The notes: generated by a model not told the origin, from the letters alone. DNA of 64,000 nucleotides from Psychrobacter sp. PG1 (GCF_014897815.1 NZ_JABUZG010000061.1:20824-84823), one strand, 5' to 3'. Numbered from the stretch's first letter, positions 35,528 to 46,201 are shown. Numbers and translations: made by a program.

Positions 35528-37861
35528 TTACTGATTTTCGCTCGCCAAATCTTGAGCTTCAGTAACGGAAAGAGCAGTCATATTGACGATACCACGTGCA
35601 GTTGCTGATGGTGTGAGAATATGTACCGGTTTGCTAGTACCTAATAAAATAGGACCAATAGAGGCGCTACCAGTTGCTGTCTTGAGTAAGTTAAAGGCAA
35701 TATTTGAGGCGTCAAGTGTTGGTAAGATGAGCAGATTTGCAGCACCTTTTAATGGACTTGATGGCATGTTGTTTAAACGAATATGTTCATTCAACGCGGC
35801 GTCACCTTGCATCTCGCCGTCGAATTCAAAGTCTACATTCATATCTGTCAGCAGTTCATATACCTTGCGCATCTTGACAGCACTGGTGCGATTTGAAGCG
35901 CCAAAGTTAGAATGAGAAACTAGTGCGACACGTGGTGTAATACCAAAGCGACGTAATTGATCAACTGCCAAGACAGTCATTTCAGCCAATTGTTCAGCCG
36001 TTGGATCTTCGTGGATATAAGTATCAGCGATGAAAATATTACGATCTTGCATGAGTACTGCATTCATAGCATAGAAGTCGTTCACACCTTCTTTTTTGCC
36101 AATAACGCTTTGTACATATTTTAAGTGCAACTGATAATGGCTAAACGTACCACATACCATGCCATCTGCAGCGCCATTTTCGACCAATAGTGAGCCGATC
36201 AATGTGGTCTTACGACGAACATCACGGCGAGCAAGTTCAATACTTACACCAAGACGTTTGTTCTTCTCGTAGTAACCCTGCCAGTAGTCTTTATAACGAG
36301 GATCGTCATCGATATTGACGATAGAGATGTTCACACCATCTTTTAGACGTAACCCTAGTTTTTCGATATTGGCTTCGATGACTGAAGGACGACCAATTAA
36401 AATAGGTTGGGCTAGCTTTTCATCAACGACCACTTGCACAGCAAGTAAGATATTATTGTCTTCACCTTCACAGTAAACGATACGTTTTGGATCGGCTTTA
36501 GCGCGAGCAAAGATTGGTTTCATCACGAATGCAGAGTTATAGACAAACTCAGACAGACGCTGACGATAAGCTTGCATATCAGCGATAGGTAAGGTTGCAA
36601 CGCCTGAGTCCATCGCAGCTTGAGCGACCGCAGACGCGATCTCGATGATTAGGTTTGGCTCTAAAGGTCCTGGAATCAGGTAATCACGACCGAAACTTTG
36701 CATTTTTTCAATGTTTCTAGCGCTGGTGGTTGGCGTTGCTTCAACGTGTGCCATCGCAGCGATAGCTCTTACACAAGCGACTTTCATCTCTTCGTTAACA
36801 GTCGTGGCACCAACATCTAATGCGCCGCGGAAGATGTAAGGGAAGCATAAAGCGTTGTTTACTTGGTTTGGATAGTCTGAGCGACCCGTTGCCATGATGA
36901 CATCTGGACGTACGGCGTGCGCCAATTCTGGCATGATCTCAGGTGTTGGGTTGGCAAGGGCAAAGACGATAGGGTCTTTTGCCATACGGCGAACCATATC
37001 TTCAGATAACGTACCAGGCATCGATAGACCAAGGAACATATCGACATCATCCATCACTTCGTCGATAGTGGTCGCAGTCGTCTCACGCGCATAGCGCTGT
37101 TTGGTTTCGTCAAGATTTTCACGGATAGTCGTAATGATACCGCGTGAATCTGAAACGAAGATATTGTTTTTGTTTACACCAAGTGCGCAAATAATATCTA
37201 AACAAGAAATGGCGGCGGCACCAGCACCTGAGCAGACGATTTTAATCTCTTCGATTTTTTTGCCAGTAATCAATAGCGCGTTGAGCATCGCTGCTGCAAC
37301 AATGATTGACGTACCATGTTGGTCATCGTGGAATACTGGAATGTTCATGCGCTTACGTAATTCACGCTCAATTTTGAAACATTCTGGTGCTTTGATGTCT
37401 TCTAGATTGATACCACCGAAAGTAGGCTCAAGAGAAGCAACTGCCTCGATGAATTTGTCTGGATCATTTTGTGCAATTTCAATATCAAAAACGTCGATAC
37501 CTGCGAATTTTTTGAATAAAACCCCTTTACCTTCCATCACAGGCTTCGATGCCAATGGCCCGATATTACCTAGACCCAGTACCGCAGTACCGTTGGTGAT
37601 AACACCAACCAAGTTGCTACGGGCGGTATATTTAGCCGCTAACGTCGGATCTCTTTGAATCTCAAGACAAGGAACTGCCACACCTGGTGAATAGGCAAGT
37701 GCTAAGTCACGTTGGTTTGCCAACTGCTTAATAGGGGTGACAGAGATTTTGCCTGGACGTGGGAACTCATGATAATGTAAGGCAGCTTGTTCAAACTGCT
37801 CTTTTTCTGTACTAAGGTTATCCGTATTCAAAGTGGTATCGTCATTCATAATAATTGCCAT
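35528..37861 (-). CDS. maeB: NADP-dependent malic enzyme with phosphotransacetylase-like domain
   Basis: 777 aa, the usual MaeB size. Residues 20-430 form the malic enzyme part: [54 protein letters not shown] and the NADP-fold [11 protein letters not shown]. Residues 450-770 are the phosphate acetyltransferase-like domain ([30 protein letters not shown]), which in E. coli MaeB is regulatory. It converts malate to pyruvate plus CO2 and makes NADPH. The start at 37861 (or an ATG four codons later) has no obvious ribosome-binding site. The 347-bp upstream spacer carries a Fur-box match at 38095. Confidence 0.96.
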   Translation of the reverse strand: MAIIMNDDTTLNTDNLSTEKEQFEQAALHYHEFPRPGKISVTPIKQLANQRDLALAYSPGVAVPCLEIQRDPTLAAKYTARSNLVGVITNGTAVLGLGNIGPLASKPVMEGKGVLFKKFAGIDVFDIEIAQNDPDKFIEAVASLEPTFGGINLEDIKAPECFKIERELRKRMNIPVFHDDQHGTSIIVAAAMLNALLITGKKIEEIKIVCSGAGAAAISCLDIICALGVNKNNIFVSDSRGIITTIRENLDETKQRYARETTATTIDEVMDDVDMFLGLSMPGTLSEDMVRRMAKDPIVFALANPTPEIMPELAHAVRPDVIMATGRSDYPNQVNNALCFPYIFRGALDVGATTVNEEMKVACVRAIAAMAHVEATPTTSARNIEKMQSFGRDYLIPGPLEPNLIIEIASAVAQAAMDSGVATLPIADMQAYRQRLSEFVYNSAFVMKPIFARAKADPKRIVYCEGEDNNILLAVQVVVDEKLAQPILIGRPSVIEANIEKLGLRLKDGVNISIVNIDDDPRYKDYWQGYYEKNKRLGVSIELARRDVRRKTTLIGSLLVENGAADGMVCGTFSHYQLHLKYVQSVIGKKEGVNDFYAMNAVLMQDRNIFIADTYIHEDPTAEQLAEMTVLAVDQLRRFGITPRVALVSHSNFGASNRTSAVKMRKVYELLTDMNVDFEFDGEMQGDAALNEHIRLNNMPSSPLKGAANLLILPTLDASNIAFNLLKTATGSASIGPILLGTSKPVHILTPSATARGIVNMTALSVTEAQDLASENQ

Positions 37862-38007
37862 GGTTAGAATAAATTGGAATAAAGTAAATGGAGATAAAAA
37901 TAACGTTTTACCCTCAAAAAATCATGGAATAATAATCCTCTAAGGGCAACGTGACGCTAAACAGTTAATAATTTAAAGTGTCAGGATTAGCGATTAAGCA
38001 TTGAGCC

Positions 38008-38081
38008 AAAAAAGTAATCTAGTGGAATAGTTATTCTAGCACTATTGCCAATTCACTGCCTAGTCAGCTGCCGTGAACGGC
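38008..38081 (-). ncRNA. Candidate short Fur-controlled transcript upstream of maeB
   Basis: On the minus strand the order is Fur-like box (38095-38113), a -10-like TATATT (38088-38093), a 5' hairpin GCCGT/ACGGC (38070-38081) and then a stem-loop (38020-38044, TAGTG and GAATA arms) followed by ACTTTTTT. This could be a ~75-nt small RNA or simply the promoter and leader of maeB with a terminator for the selO transcript. The terminator stem is AT-rich and weak. Only the sequence pieces are observed; the RNA is a hypothesis. Confidence 0.22.
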
Positions 38082-38094
38082 GAGAATAATATAG

Positions 38095-38113
38095 TAAAAT
38101 GATATTCATTATT
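38095..38113 (-). promoter_or_regulatory. Fur-box-like palindrome upstream of maeB
   Basis: 15 of 19 matches to the Fur consensus by hand count, centred on AATGATATTCATT. It overlaps a -10-like sequence reading toward maeB. The spacer 37862-38208 has no gene. Confidence 0.5.
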
Positions 38114-38208
38114 TAGCCAATTAATAATGCCAAAAAATAGGGTTAAATATCAACCTTAATCTCATAATGTTTCAAAATATTACAGAATAGCATTTTAATA
38201 ACATATCA

Positions 38209-39675
38209 TTAAGACGAGCAACTAATCGGCATTTGCGGCGCATGTGGGGTAGGCGGCATCGTATCGAGAAGGGTAGCGATTGCTTGTACCTGATAAGGAT
38301 TAGCCAGTAAATCGAATACTCGACTCACTTCTTCGAACTGTCCTTGTTCTGCTGCCGTAATGGCACGCTGCGCCATACTATTGCGCAGTACATAAACAGG
38401 ATTGTTGGCTGTCATATCATCGATAACTTGCTCAAGTGGCAGCTGCTGTATTTGCGCCATATAACGAGTCGACCAATCTTGCCAGACTTGCTGGGCATCA
38501 TCGCTAAGCTCATTCGTCATGATTGACAATAGGTGCTCTTCATAATGGTGCTCATTCGGCGCGACCAAACCGAGTAGCGCACGGAAGCTATTGGTATAAT
38601 CCAGCAAGTTGTCTTCTAACAAGGTTAACCATTCAAAAGCCAATGTTAGACTCTCTTTTGCATGCGGCAGCCCAAGCTTACGACAAAGCCCTTGCTGATA
38701 GTGCTGCATAAATGTGGCTTCATAAGGCGCTAGACAGTCTGCTAACGCCTCACGTGTTACGCCCTCTAAGCGCATAAAATGTGGCAGCCAAGCATTGAGG
38801 TTCCAGTGACCAATAGCAGGTTGATTCTGATAAGCGTAGCGACCAGTATGATCAGAGTGGTTGTTGATCCAAGCAGGGTTGAAGCGCTCCATAAAACCAA
38901 ATGGACCAAAGTCTAAGGTGCTACCAGTGATAGAGAGGTTGTCAGTATTCATCACGCCATGCGCAAAGCCAATCAGTTGCCAGTCAGCGATCATTCGTGC
39001 GGTTCGCTCAACCACCGTGGTTAAAAATGTCAGTATGGGAGCGTCACTATCACGGCACTCTGGATAATAAGTGTCGATCATATAATCGGTGAACTCAGCG
39101 AGCAAATCGGGCGCAAAGCTGGCAATCCACTCGATATGACCTAAGCGAATATGGCTGTCAGCCACGCGCATCAATGCCGCACCTGCTTCCATGCGCTCAC
39201 GGCGCACCCTCGTGTCGGAGACAACAAATCCCAAAGCATTAGAGGAGGGAACACCTAATTGTGTAAGGGCATGACCACATAAATACTCGCGAATAGTGCT
39301 GCGCAAGACAGCGCGACCATCACCCATCCGCGAATAAGGCGTCAGACCAACGCCCTTAAGGTGCAAGTCTTGCAATTGATTATTGTTATCGAGCACTTGT
39401 GCCATCAGCAAGCCGCGCCCATCACCCAATTGACCTGCCCATTGCCCAAATTGGTGACCCGCATAAACCATGGCCAATGGCTTAAAATCCGCTGGCACGT
39501 ATTGACCACTGAGTATCTCTACCCAATGTGTCATCAGATCTTCATCATCTGTCCAGCCTAACTGCTGCGCAACTTGCATGTTGAAGTGTCCAGCACGTGG
39601 ATTGTCCAGAGGCGTTGGCGGTTGCTCATGATAAAGGCGAGTGTCTAGATTGACATAGGTATTTTGATAGCGCAT
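38209..39675 (-). CDS. selO: Protein adenylyltransferase SelO (YdiU)
   Basis: About 488 aa from the ATG at 39675, which has AGGA 9 bp upstream; a frame from 39729 has none. The pseudokinase fold is recognisable by PLAMVYAGHQFGQWAGQLGDGRG, DLHLKGVGLTPYSRMGDGRAVLRS, the RERMEAGAALMRVA stretch and the catalytic region HGVMNTDNLSITGSTLDFGPFGF. SelO transfers AMP from ATP to Ser/Thr/Tyr of target proteins under oxidative stress. The C-terminus is Cys-Ser-Ser; in eukaryotic SelO this Cys is selenocysteine. It is a single gene, and the SECIS element is not needed here because the codon is TGC/TGT. Confidence 0.96.
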   Translation of the reverse strand: MRYQNTYVNLDTRLYHEQPPTPLDNPRAGHFNMQVAQQLGWTDDEDLMTHWVEILSGQYVPADFKPLAMVYAGHQFGQWAGQLGDGRGLLMAQVLDNNNQLQDLHLKGVGLTPYSRMGDGRAVLRSTIREYLCGHALTQLGVPSSNALGFVVSDTRVRRERMEAGAALMRVADSHIRLGHIEWIASFAPDLLAEFTDYMIDTYYPECRDSDAPILTFLTTVVERTARMIADWQLIGFAHGVMNTDNLSITGSTLDFGPFGFMERFNPAWINNHSDHTGRYAYQNQPAIGHWNLNAWLPHFMRLEGVTREALADCLAPYEATFMQHYQQGLCRKLGLPHAKESLTLAFEWLTLLEDNLLDYTNSFRALLGLVAPNEHHYEEHLLSIMTNELSDDAQQVWQDWSTRYMAQIQQLPLEQVIDDMTANNPVYVLRNSMAQRAITAAEQGQFEEVSRVFDLLANPYQVQAIATLLDTMPPTPHAPQMPISCSS

Positions 39676-39998
39676 ACAAGCCGTTCCTGCTTTTGAAGTA
39701 TAAGTAAAGTGTAGGGGCGATAAAAGCACTATAGCATAGCCTTGATATTACATCGTTTCACTCTGTCCATCTCTTGTAATAGCGCAGCCAAAAACCATGA
39801 GTAATATTGAATGCATTTAGCCTATCAAACAAAGATATTGCTTCCACTTGTCCTTTTTATTTCTATAAATCAATGTTCGATACGATCTATAAAGGATGAG
39901 CAAAAAAATCCCTCTATCTGTAGCAGATAGAGGGAAGGAGAAGCTTTACAATTATCGTTCATCACAAAGGTAATAAAATACAGTTTAATAATCAGCGA
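39676..39998. other. Spacer between selO and the desaturase gene
   Basis: 323 bp, AT-rich. It contains the terminator at 39902-39935. No gene is visible. Confidence 0.6.
39902..39935 (-). terminator. Terminator after the desaturase gene
   Basis: A perfect 12-bp stem (TCCCTCTATCTG with CAGATAGAGGGA) followed on the minus strand by T7, 64 bp after the desaturase stop. Confidence 0.93.
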
Positions 39999-41402
39999 TT
40001 ATGCCGCTTTTTTACTGATTCCGATAGAGCGAAACGCGGTTTTTAAGTTGCTGTTATGCTCAAGGATTTTCTGTTCAATTTTGGCATAGTCATGCTTTAG
40101 CTCATCTTCCACTTCATACAAGCGATCGGCATATTCTGTCTTTTTCAGCTCAATCGTTTTGGCTTTGAGTGCTTGCCATTCTTCAACAGTCTGCATAAAG
40201 GCATCATATTCAAACTTAATACGGTCTTGGAAGCTCTTCATCGCATGAGGAAGATCAATGCCGCTTACTGCTGCTGTATCGATTTGCTGCTGAGCCGCTT
40301 TAAATTGCATTTGTACTTCTGCATGCTTGATAGTGGTGTCATCAACGGTACGTAGCTCACTGGTTAAGCCCAGCTTTGATAGGCCAGCAATCAACCATTT
40401 AGTAGGATCATACTGCCACCATTTTACACCGTTACGATAATCGTATTGGAAGAAGTGATGGTAGTTATGATAACCCTCACCCCACGTAAAGATAGCTAAG
40501 AAGAAGTTATCGCGAGCAGTATTGGTATCCGTATAAGGACGCGTGCCAAACATATGACATAGCGAGTTAATAAAGAAGGTAAAGTGGTGCGTCAGTACCA
40601 GACGTAGTAAGCCTACGATGACCAAAGTACCCCAAACATCACCCAATAACCAACCGATCGCAGCGACTGCACCGATGTTCAATGCCGCAACCCAGAGACC
40701 GTAATATTTATGCTGAATCTGTAAGGTTCTATCTTTGGTTAGGTCAGGGATATTTTTATAGTCAAATTTACCGCTAGGATAATTGCGTAGCATCCAGCCC
40801 ATATGACTAAAGAAAAAGCCACGCTTTGCTGAGTACGGGTCTTCTAAGCGGTCATCGACATGACGATGATGCGTACGGTGACCAGAAACCCAATCAAATG
40901 CTGAACCTTGTACGGCAAAGGTGGAACCTAGCAATAAAAAGTTTTTGACGATTGGATGCGCTTTATAAGCACGATGCGATAGCAGGCGATGATAACCAGC
41001 GGTAATACTAATGCCTGTCCATACCATAAAGGCACCAAATACGCCCCAAACTGGCGCGCTAACATCATGAGTAAACAAATACCATGGTGTAATGATCGCA
41101 GCAGCAATAGGTGTGGCTACCAAGATAGTCGCTGGAATCCAGTTGATCGGCGCTTTTGTAAACTCAAACTCGCGCATATCAATGCTGTCTTCTTTAGTAG
41201 AGACATCTTGCTCTCCCGCAGCATGGGCGTAGTTGCGTTTGGCAACAGGCTGCTCATTAAGTGAGCTTGCAGTTTTACTCTCGTCAAAACGTGTCTTAAA
41301 ACGTGTGGCTTGAGTGCTGGCGGCTTTGATAAGCGTATCACCAGATTTGATAGCGAAACGTAAGCCTTTAAGCGGTAAGCCAAGTGCTTTTTTTGCAATC
41401 AT
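39999..41402 (-). CDS. Fatty acid desaturase (acyl-CoA delta-9 type)
   Basis: 467 aa with the three histidine boxes of membrane stearoyl-CoA-type desaturases: HRLLSH (138-143), HRTHHRH (175-181) and HNYHH (312-316), and about four TM helices (90-110, 118-135, 238-255, 258-275). It introduces a cis double bond into acyl chains, important for membrane fluidity at low temperature. It is longer than typical bacterial relatives (about 300-390 aa): an N-terminal cytoplasmic leader of 80 residues, Lys/Thr/Ala-rich, and a C-terminal charged helical tail (380-467, likely coiled coil). The extensions are unexplained. It is a single gene with its own terminator. Confidence 0.93.
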   Translation of the reverse strand: MIAKKALGLPLKGLRFAIKSGDTLIKAASTQATRFKTRFDESKTASSLNEQPVAKRNYAHAAGEQDVSTKEDSIDMREFEFTKAPINWIPATILVATPIAAAIITPWYLFTHDVSAPVWGVFGAFMVWTGISITAGYHRLLSHRAYKAHPIVKNFLLLGSTFAVQGSAFDWVSGHRTHHRHVDDRLEDPYSAKRGFFFSHMGWMLRNYPSGKFDYKNIPDLTKDRTLQIQHKYYGLWVAALNIGAVAAIGWLLGDVWGTLVIVGLLRLVLTHHFTFFINSLCHMFGTRPYTDTNTARDNFFLAIFTWGEGYHNYHHFFQYDYRNGVKWWQYDPTKWLIAGLSKLGLTSELRTVDDTTIKHAEVQMQFKAAQQQIDTAAVSGIDLPHAMKSFQDRIKFEYDAFMQTVEEWQALKAKTIELKKTEYADRLYEVEDELKHDYAKIEQKILEHNSNLKTAFRSIGISKKAA

Positions 41403-41626
41403 ATAATATCCCTAGCGGTATTAATTTAAGCCTATATGATACCTTAAAAAATCAATAAAGTGAACAGTTATACACTGTAAAAATATTGCTAAATAACAAT
41501 AACTTGTATTGATTATGGAATGTATTAACGAAAATAATGGATGACTTATCAGGCATTGAGGAGAAGTGTAAGTAACACCGTAGATATGTAGATGATTTTA
41601 AATAAATCAAATAAAGGCGATGCTTA

Positions 41627-42355
41627 TTAACCCAGCAGTAAATGACTTGGATAATCAGTGATGATAACGTCAGCTTGCCATGCGATCAGCTGTTTAATCG
41701 TGTCAATATCATTGACCGTCCACGCACTCACTGGCAAGCCATGACAGTGGCTATGTTTAATGACTGCTCGACTAATCAGCGGATAGTGGATACCTAGCTG
41801 AATACAGCCAAGTTGCAAGGCGGTATTCGGTGCAGTCATTAAGACTTCAGGTGTGCGAATGAGCAAGCCGCGAGAGATATGCTTTAGTAATGGATGACGT
41901 TGTAAGCGAACATGTAGCTCTACATCGAAACTGGTCAGCACAATGGGTAGTTTGGCAAGTGGGCTATCGATGAGGTTGTGTGTCAATGCTTTTACCAATT
42001 TAGCATAATCAGTACGGTCATGCGTTTTAATCTCCAGTTCAATATCAGTAAAGCCCTTTAGCAACGGCACTACCTGCCCTAATGTCATAATCTGATGACC
42101 AAACTGCGAATGGCGTTGAATCTCAGTAAGATTCAACTGATCAACACGTGCTTGCTGACCACACATGCGTTGCAGCGTGTCATCATGAAACACGATTAAA
42201 TGACCATCCGCACTCAGTTGTACATCAAACTCAACCCCTGCCAAACCCTGAGTGTTGAGACGTTGAGCGTACTCAAAGCCTGAAAAGGTATTTTCTAATG
42301 CTTCGCCGCGCGCACCGCGATGACCCAATAAAAGCGTGTTTTCAAAATTTATCAT
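41627..42355 (-). CDS. ugpQ: Glycerophosphodiester phosphodiesterase (UgpQ/GlpQ family)
   Basis: 242 aa, GDPD TIM-barrel. HRGARGEALENTFSGF is the catalytic N-terminal motif (His, Arg, Glu, Asn), followed by VEFDVQLSADGHLIVFHDDTLQRM with the metal-binding Glu/Asp and second catalytic His, ELEIKTHD and the C-terminal VSAWTVND. No signal peptide, so cytoplasmic as for UgpQ. It hydrolyses glycerophosphodiesters to glycerol-3-phosphate and an alcohol. It is a single gene; the 224-bp spacer to the desaturase has nothing else. Confidence 0.92.
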   Translation of the reverse strand: MINFENTLLLGHRGARGEALENTFSGFEYAQRLNTQGLAGVEFDVQLSADGHLIVFHDDTLQRMCGQQARVDQLNLTEIQRHSQFGHQIMTLGQVVPLLKGFTDIELEIKTHDRTDYAKLVKALTHNLIDSPLAKLPIVLTSFDVELHVRLQRHPLLKHISRGLLIRTPEVLMTAPNTALQLGCIQLGIHYPLISRAVIKHSHCHGLPVSAWTVNDIDTIKQLIAWQADVIITDYPSHLLLG

Positions 42356-42793
42356 AATTTATATGGTTGGTTAGTGATACGCGCAATCATATAGTGCTAA
42401 AACAACAGCGTCTAATAAAATTTGCTCGATAGAGCAATATTACTATGTGGTTCCTTTTATCCAAAAACCTTATAGATATGAGCTGAGCGAAATCTTAGAA
42501 TATGTTTACTGTCTGTCAAACATTCAACAGACCCTAGTTGATCGCGGTAGTCTAAAAGCGTATTTACAGCGAATTCATAAGTATGTATTTGTTATGTTTT
42601 TGCAACTAAATACAGGTTTTACCTATAATGAGGGACGTTATTTGTATATCCATGGGCTACACTAATGAACATTTTATTTAAACACCGTATAATAATCTGG
42701 TTTTCAAACCTAGGGCAGCTAGGGTTGCGGTTTGAACATCAATCACTGTCCATCAGTGGCGGTACGTATTAGTAAATTGGGAGCAAAAGAAAT
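42356..42793 (+). promoter_or_regulatory. 438-bp spacer with a promoter-like site for the lipoprotein gene
   Basis: TTGCAA at 42600-42605 and TATAAT at 42624-42629 with an 18-bp gap give a good sigma70-type promoter reading right, leaving a leader of about 160 nt before the ATG at 42794. A 72-codon frame at 42447-42665 has no support and would end inside that leader. Confidence 0.5.
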
Positions 42794-43720
42794 ATGAGCG
42801 TAGCAAATAAAAACGTGAGCAAGTGGTATAAAGTGGCTGGTATTGGCATGGTATGTGGTTTAGCGCTTGCTGGCTGTGATCGCTCAGAGAAGGAAGATAC
42901 CACCGAGACGGCAGAGCTCACAGAGCAAGAGTCTGCATCTACTGAAAATACTGCAGCTACTGCGGTGAGCTGTGATGACCCCATGGTACAAGATCGTCTC
43001 AAAACGGCTTTAAAAAACACGCTCAATCAACAAGCACAAACGCTGGCTGCCAACTACGCAAATGATGCAGAGATCAGTCTCGCTAGCGGCGCTATCACTA
43101 ATAAAACCAACGGCATTGTGATTGATGTACAAAATGCTGCAGTCTTACAAGCAGCCAATGACAATGGTATGACGACTTGTCAGGCAAGCGTGAGCATGAC
43201 GTTACCAAGCGAAGATTTGTATCAAGCCAGTCAAGTACAAGCAGCCAACAATTTGCCAAGCCTACAATCACGCTTAGCGCAAAATAACATTCGTATCAAC
43301 AATAACATGTTGGTTGATGATGCCTTTACTTATGTCGTTGGTACTCAAGGCGGTCAAGTACGCACACGTATTGCTGGGCAGCCAGCATTGATTACTGTGG
43401 TCGCCGATGTGATGGCAGGTTCTGTATTTAAATCAGCGATGGATGAGCAGCGCGCCCAACGTAGCACTGAGCGCCGTGCAGCACAAAACGATGACAGTCA
43501 GTCAGCACCCGTTCGTCAGCCTCAAGTAGTCAAGCCAGTTGAGCCGATTCGTCCTACTCAGCCTGCCACGCCGCCGACTATTAACAATCCAAGCAGTAGT
43601 AATACGGATAGCAGCGCGTCAGCCACTCCTGAGGTCAAAACCCCAGCTGTACCGAAATCAGTACCTAAAGATGAAAGTATCGATATGGTCATTATTGAAG
43701 ATGACAGCGCTACTTACTAA
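42794..43720 (+). CDS. Lipoprotein of unknown function
   Basis: 308 aa. A lipoprotein signal with lipobox LALAGC (Cys28) is followed by an acidic Glu/Thr-rich linker. Residues 60-220 form a mixed region with a pair of Cys (SCDDPMVQ at about 58 and MTTCQASVSM at about 134) that could form a disulfide; a Pro/Ser/Thr-rich low-complexity tail follows (PVRQPQVVKPVEPIRPTQPA). The part around QDRLKTALKNTLNQ is helical. I do not recognise a specific family. The localisation is inferred as periplasmic face of a membrane. It has a promoter-like site upstream and a strong terminator behind. Confidence 0.7.
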   Translation: MSVANKNVSKWYKVAGIGMVCGLALAGCDRSEKEDTTETAELTEQESASTENTAATAVSCDDPMVQDRLKTALKNTLNQQAQTLAANYANDAEISLASGAITNKTNGIVIDVQNAAVLQAANDNGMTTCQASVSMTLPSEDLYQASQVQAANNLPSLQSRLAQNNIRINNNMLVDDAFTYVVGTQGGQVRTRIAGQPALITVVADVMAGSVFKSAMDEQRAQRSTERRAAQNDDSQSAPVRQPQVVKPVEPIRPTQPATPPTINNPSSSNTDSSASATPEVKTPAVPKSVPKDESIDMVIIEDDSATY

Positions 43721-43784
43721 TTAGTAAGGTTTAAGCTGTTTTCGAATAATATTGTCGTGACTGAATAGTATCGCTTAGTCAATA

Positions 43785-43818
43785 AAAAGCCCGCAGTGTT
43801 AAGGTTGCGGGCTTTTTT
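43785..43818. terminator. Bidirectional terminator after the lipoprotein gene
   Basis: AAAAGCCCGCA pairs perfectly with TGCGGGCTTTT around a 10-nt loop, with T6 on the plus strand. It also lies between convergent genes. Confidence 0.93.
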
Positions 43819-43889
43819 ATATTTTATGCTAAACCTTGATCCTAGGGTGTTATTTTAGCGTTTTAGTCCACTAAAGTAGTCCTGCGCAA

Positions 43890-44486
43890 TTATTTTTTAT
43901 CAGCGAATTTTTGTAATACCTGACTGTCCCATAAGACTTCAGAGACTTTGTTGGGATCTGTACAAAAGCGAGCAGCGACAAACAACCAATCCGATAAGCG
44001 ATTGATAAAACTCACGGCCGTACTGCGAATCGCTTGTGGTCGCTCTTGCTGTAATAGCACTGCTTGGCGCTCTGCACGGCGACAGATCGTACGCGCAACA
44101 TGTAGTTGGCTGACCAATACCGAACCTGTGGGCAAGATAAAATCTTTTAGCGGCGGCAAGGTGGTATTCATCGCATCAATTTGCTGTTCTAACCATGTAA
44201 TGTGAGTGGCATTGACGCCTTCATATTCTGGCATAGCCAGCTCACCACCGATATTAAACAATAAGTGCTGAATGATGACTAACGCTTGAGAAAATTCTTT
44301 CTCTATAGATTGCCCTTTATTATGCTGTAACTGAGCACGTACCAGACCAATGTGTGAGTTAAGCTCGTCGATATCACCCATTACGCTAAATAGATTGTCT
44401 GCTTTGCTGACGCGGCTGCCGTCTGCCATGCCAGTACTACCGTCATCTCCAGTACGCGTATATATTTTGCTTAAACGATTGCCCAT
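43890..44486 (-). CDS. Cob(I)yrinic acid a,c-diamide adenosyltransferase, PduO type
   Basis: 198 aa. The PduO/MMAB signature KIYTRTGDDGSTGMADGSRVSK is at the N-terminus, then GDIDELNSHIGL and, in the second half, RTICRRAERQAV and FINRLSDWLFVAAR, residues known to form the active site in this family. The enzyme moves the adenosyl group of ATP onto cobalamin to make coenzyme B12. No other cobalamin gene is in the window, so it probably serves salvage. The start at 44486 is the only plausible one. It is divergent from cysS, with a 212-bp spacer. Confidence 0.94.
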   Translation of the reverse strand: MGNRLSKIYTRTGDDGSTGMADGSRVSKADNLFSVMGDIDELNSHIGLVRAQLQHNKGQSIEKEFSQALVIIQHLLFNIGGELAMPEYEGVNATHITWLEQQIDAMNTTLPPLKDFILPTGSVLVSQLHVARTICRRAERQAVLLQQERPQAIRSTAVSFINRLSDWLFVAARFCTDPNKVSEVLWDSQVLQKFADKK

Positions 44487-44698
44487 ATCTAAATCCTTAA
44501 CAGTTTTTTATGATTGAATGATGTTAGTTGCGGGCTCATTGTAGTATTTTATGGCTGTTTTCGCTAAGATAATGGGTTAGGTTTTATGTTGCCGCTATTT
44601 TTACAGTTATAGCGACCATAGTCAGTACTGTTTAATATCCAAACATTGATTATATTTTTATTTTATCTATTTTATTTATATTAAAAGGCTTTTTAACC

Positions 44699-46159
44699 AT
44701 GACCACACCACTTGCCGATGCGATGTCTCAGCTTGCTATTTATGACTCACTGACTGGCGGAAAACGTCAGTTTGTACCACTCAAATCAGGGCAAGTAGGC
44801 ATGTATGTGTGCGGTATGACCGTTTATGATTATTGTCATATTGGGCATGCTCGAATGATGATTGGGTTTGATATGGTGGTACGTTGGCTTACGCAATTGG
44901 GTTATGACGTTAATTATGTGCGCAATATCACCGATATTGATGACAAAATCATCGCGCGCGCCGCCGAGAATGGCGAAGAGATAGGTACGTTAACGCAGCG
45001 TTTTATTGAAGCCATGCACGAAGATTTCGCAGCACTTGGTTGCTTGGCACCTGATGCTGAGCCGCGGGCGACTGACCATATTGATGACATGCAACACATG
45101 ATTGAGACGCTGGTTACAGGTAATTATGCGTACACAGGCGACAATGGTGATGTCTACTATGCCGTCGATAATTTTGCAGATTATGGTAAATTGTCTAAGC
45201 GTAATCTCGATGAGATGCAAGCAGGTTCACGCGTCGATGTCGAAAATGACAAACGAAATCCGTTTGACTTTGTCCTGTGGAAAGCCGCGAAACCTGATGA
45301 GCCGCAATGGGCGTCACCATGGGGACAGGGGCGTCCAGGTTGGCATATCGAATGCTCAGCGATGTCGACCAAGTGCTTGGGTAGTACCTTTGATATTCAT
45401 GGCGGTGGTCACGACTTACAGTTTCCGCATCACGAAAACGAGATAGCGCAGTCTGAAGCCGCGACTGGCTGTGAATACGCGCGTAACTGGATGCATGTCG
45501 GTTTCATTAATGTCGATGGCGAAAAAATGTCTAAGTCATTAGCGAACTTTTCAACCATTCGCGATGTGATAGCAAAATACCTACCTGAAACCGTACGCTT
45601 TTTCCTATTATCAAGTCATTATCGTAGCCAAGTAAACTTCTCTGATAGTGCATTGGATGAAGCACATAATAGCCTAAGCAGATTGTATAATGCGTTAAAA
45701 TTGGCCGAACAACAAAAAGGGCAGACGCTCGTCGTCAGTGATACGCTGATAAATGATGCTTATAGCAGCAGTGCTGGACAAGATTTCATCAAAGCCATGA
45801 ACGATGACTTTAATAGTTCAACGGCGATCAGTGTATTGTTTGGGCTGGCGCGCGATATTAATAAAGCTATTAAAGCCGAAGACGTAGACACCGCATGGCA
45901 ATTAGCAGAGCAGCTCAAAACGTTGGCACAGGTACTCAATATTTTACAGCAGCCAGTTCAACAGTTTTTGCAAGCAGTGATTGGTGAACAGGCGGATGAT
46001 GGTTTAACCGATGACACTATCGATGGTTTAATCATTGAGCGTGCGGATGCCAAAACCAATAAAAACTTTGCGCGTGCTGATGAGATACGTGAGCAATTAA
46101 AAGATGCTGGTATTGAGCTTGAAGACAGCCGTGCTGGCACGACATGGCGCCGCGCTTAA
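44699..46159 (+). CDS. cysS: Cysteinyl-tRNA synthetase
   Basis: 486 aa, class Ia synthetase. The HIGH-type motif is CHIGHARM, preceded by VCGMTVYDY with the zinc-ligand Cys; other zinc ligands are in WHIECSAMS and [11 protein letters not shown]. The KMSKS loop reads [10 protein letters not shown]. The C-terminal region ends with the usual [11 protein letters not shown]. It charges tRNA-Cys. It begins [11 protein letters not shown], slightly longer than the E. coli protein (461 aa) at the N-terminus. It is a single gene with a terminator at 46202. Confidence 0.97.
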   Translation: MTTPLADAMSQLAIYDSLTGGKRQFVPLKSGQVGMYVCGMTVYDYCHIGHARMMIGFDMVVRWLTQLGYDVNYVRNITDIDDKIIARAAENGEEIGTLTQRFIEAMHEDFAALGCLAPDAEPRATDHIDDMQHMIETLVTGNYAYTGDNGDVYYAVDNFADYGKLSKRNLDEMQAGSRVDVENDKRNPFDFVLWKAAKPDEPQWASPWGQGRPGWHIECSAMSTKCLGSTFDIHGGGHDLQFPHHENEIAQSEAATGCEYARNWMHVGFINVDGEKMSKSLANFSTIRDVIAKYLPETVRFFLLSSHYRSQVNFSDSALDEAHNSLSRLYNALKLAEQQKGQTLVVSDTLINDAYSSSAGQDFIKAMNDDFNSSTAISVLFGLARDINKAIKAEDVDTAWQLAEQLKTLAQVLNILQQPVQQFLQAVIGEQADDGLTDDTIDGLIIERADAKTNKNFARADEIREQLKDAGIELEDSRAGTTWRRA

Positions 46160-46201
46160 GGCAATCATGTTACAGAACACCCATATAGATAGTCATAAAC
46201 T

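Noticed and set aside
42447..42665. 72-codon plus-strand frame before the lipoprotein gene
   Set aside because: It spans the promoter-like site at 42600-42629, has no ribosome-binding site and shows no protein signature.
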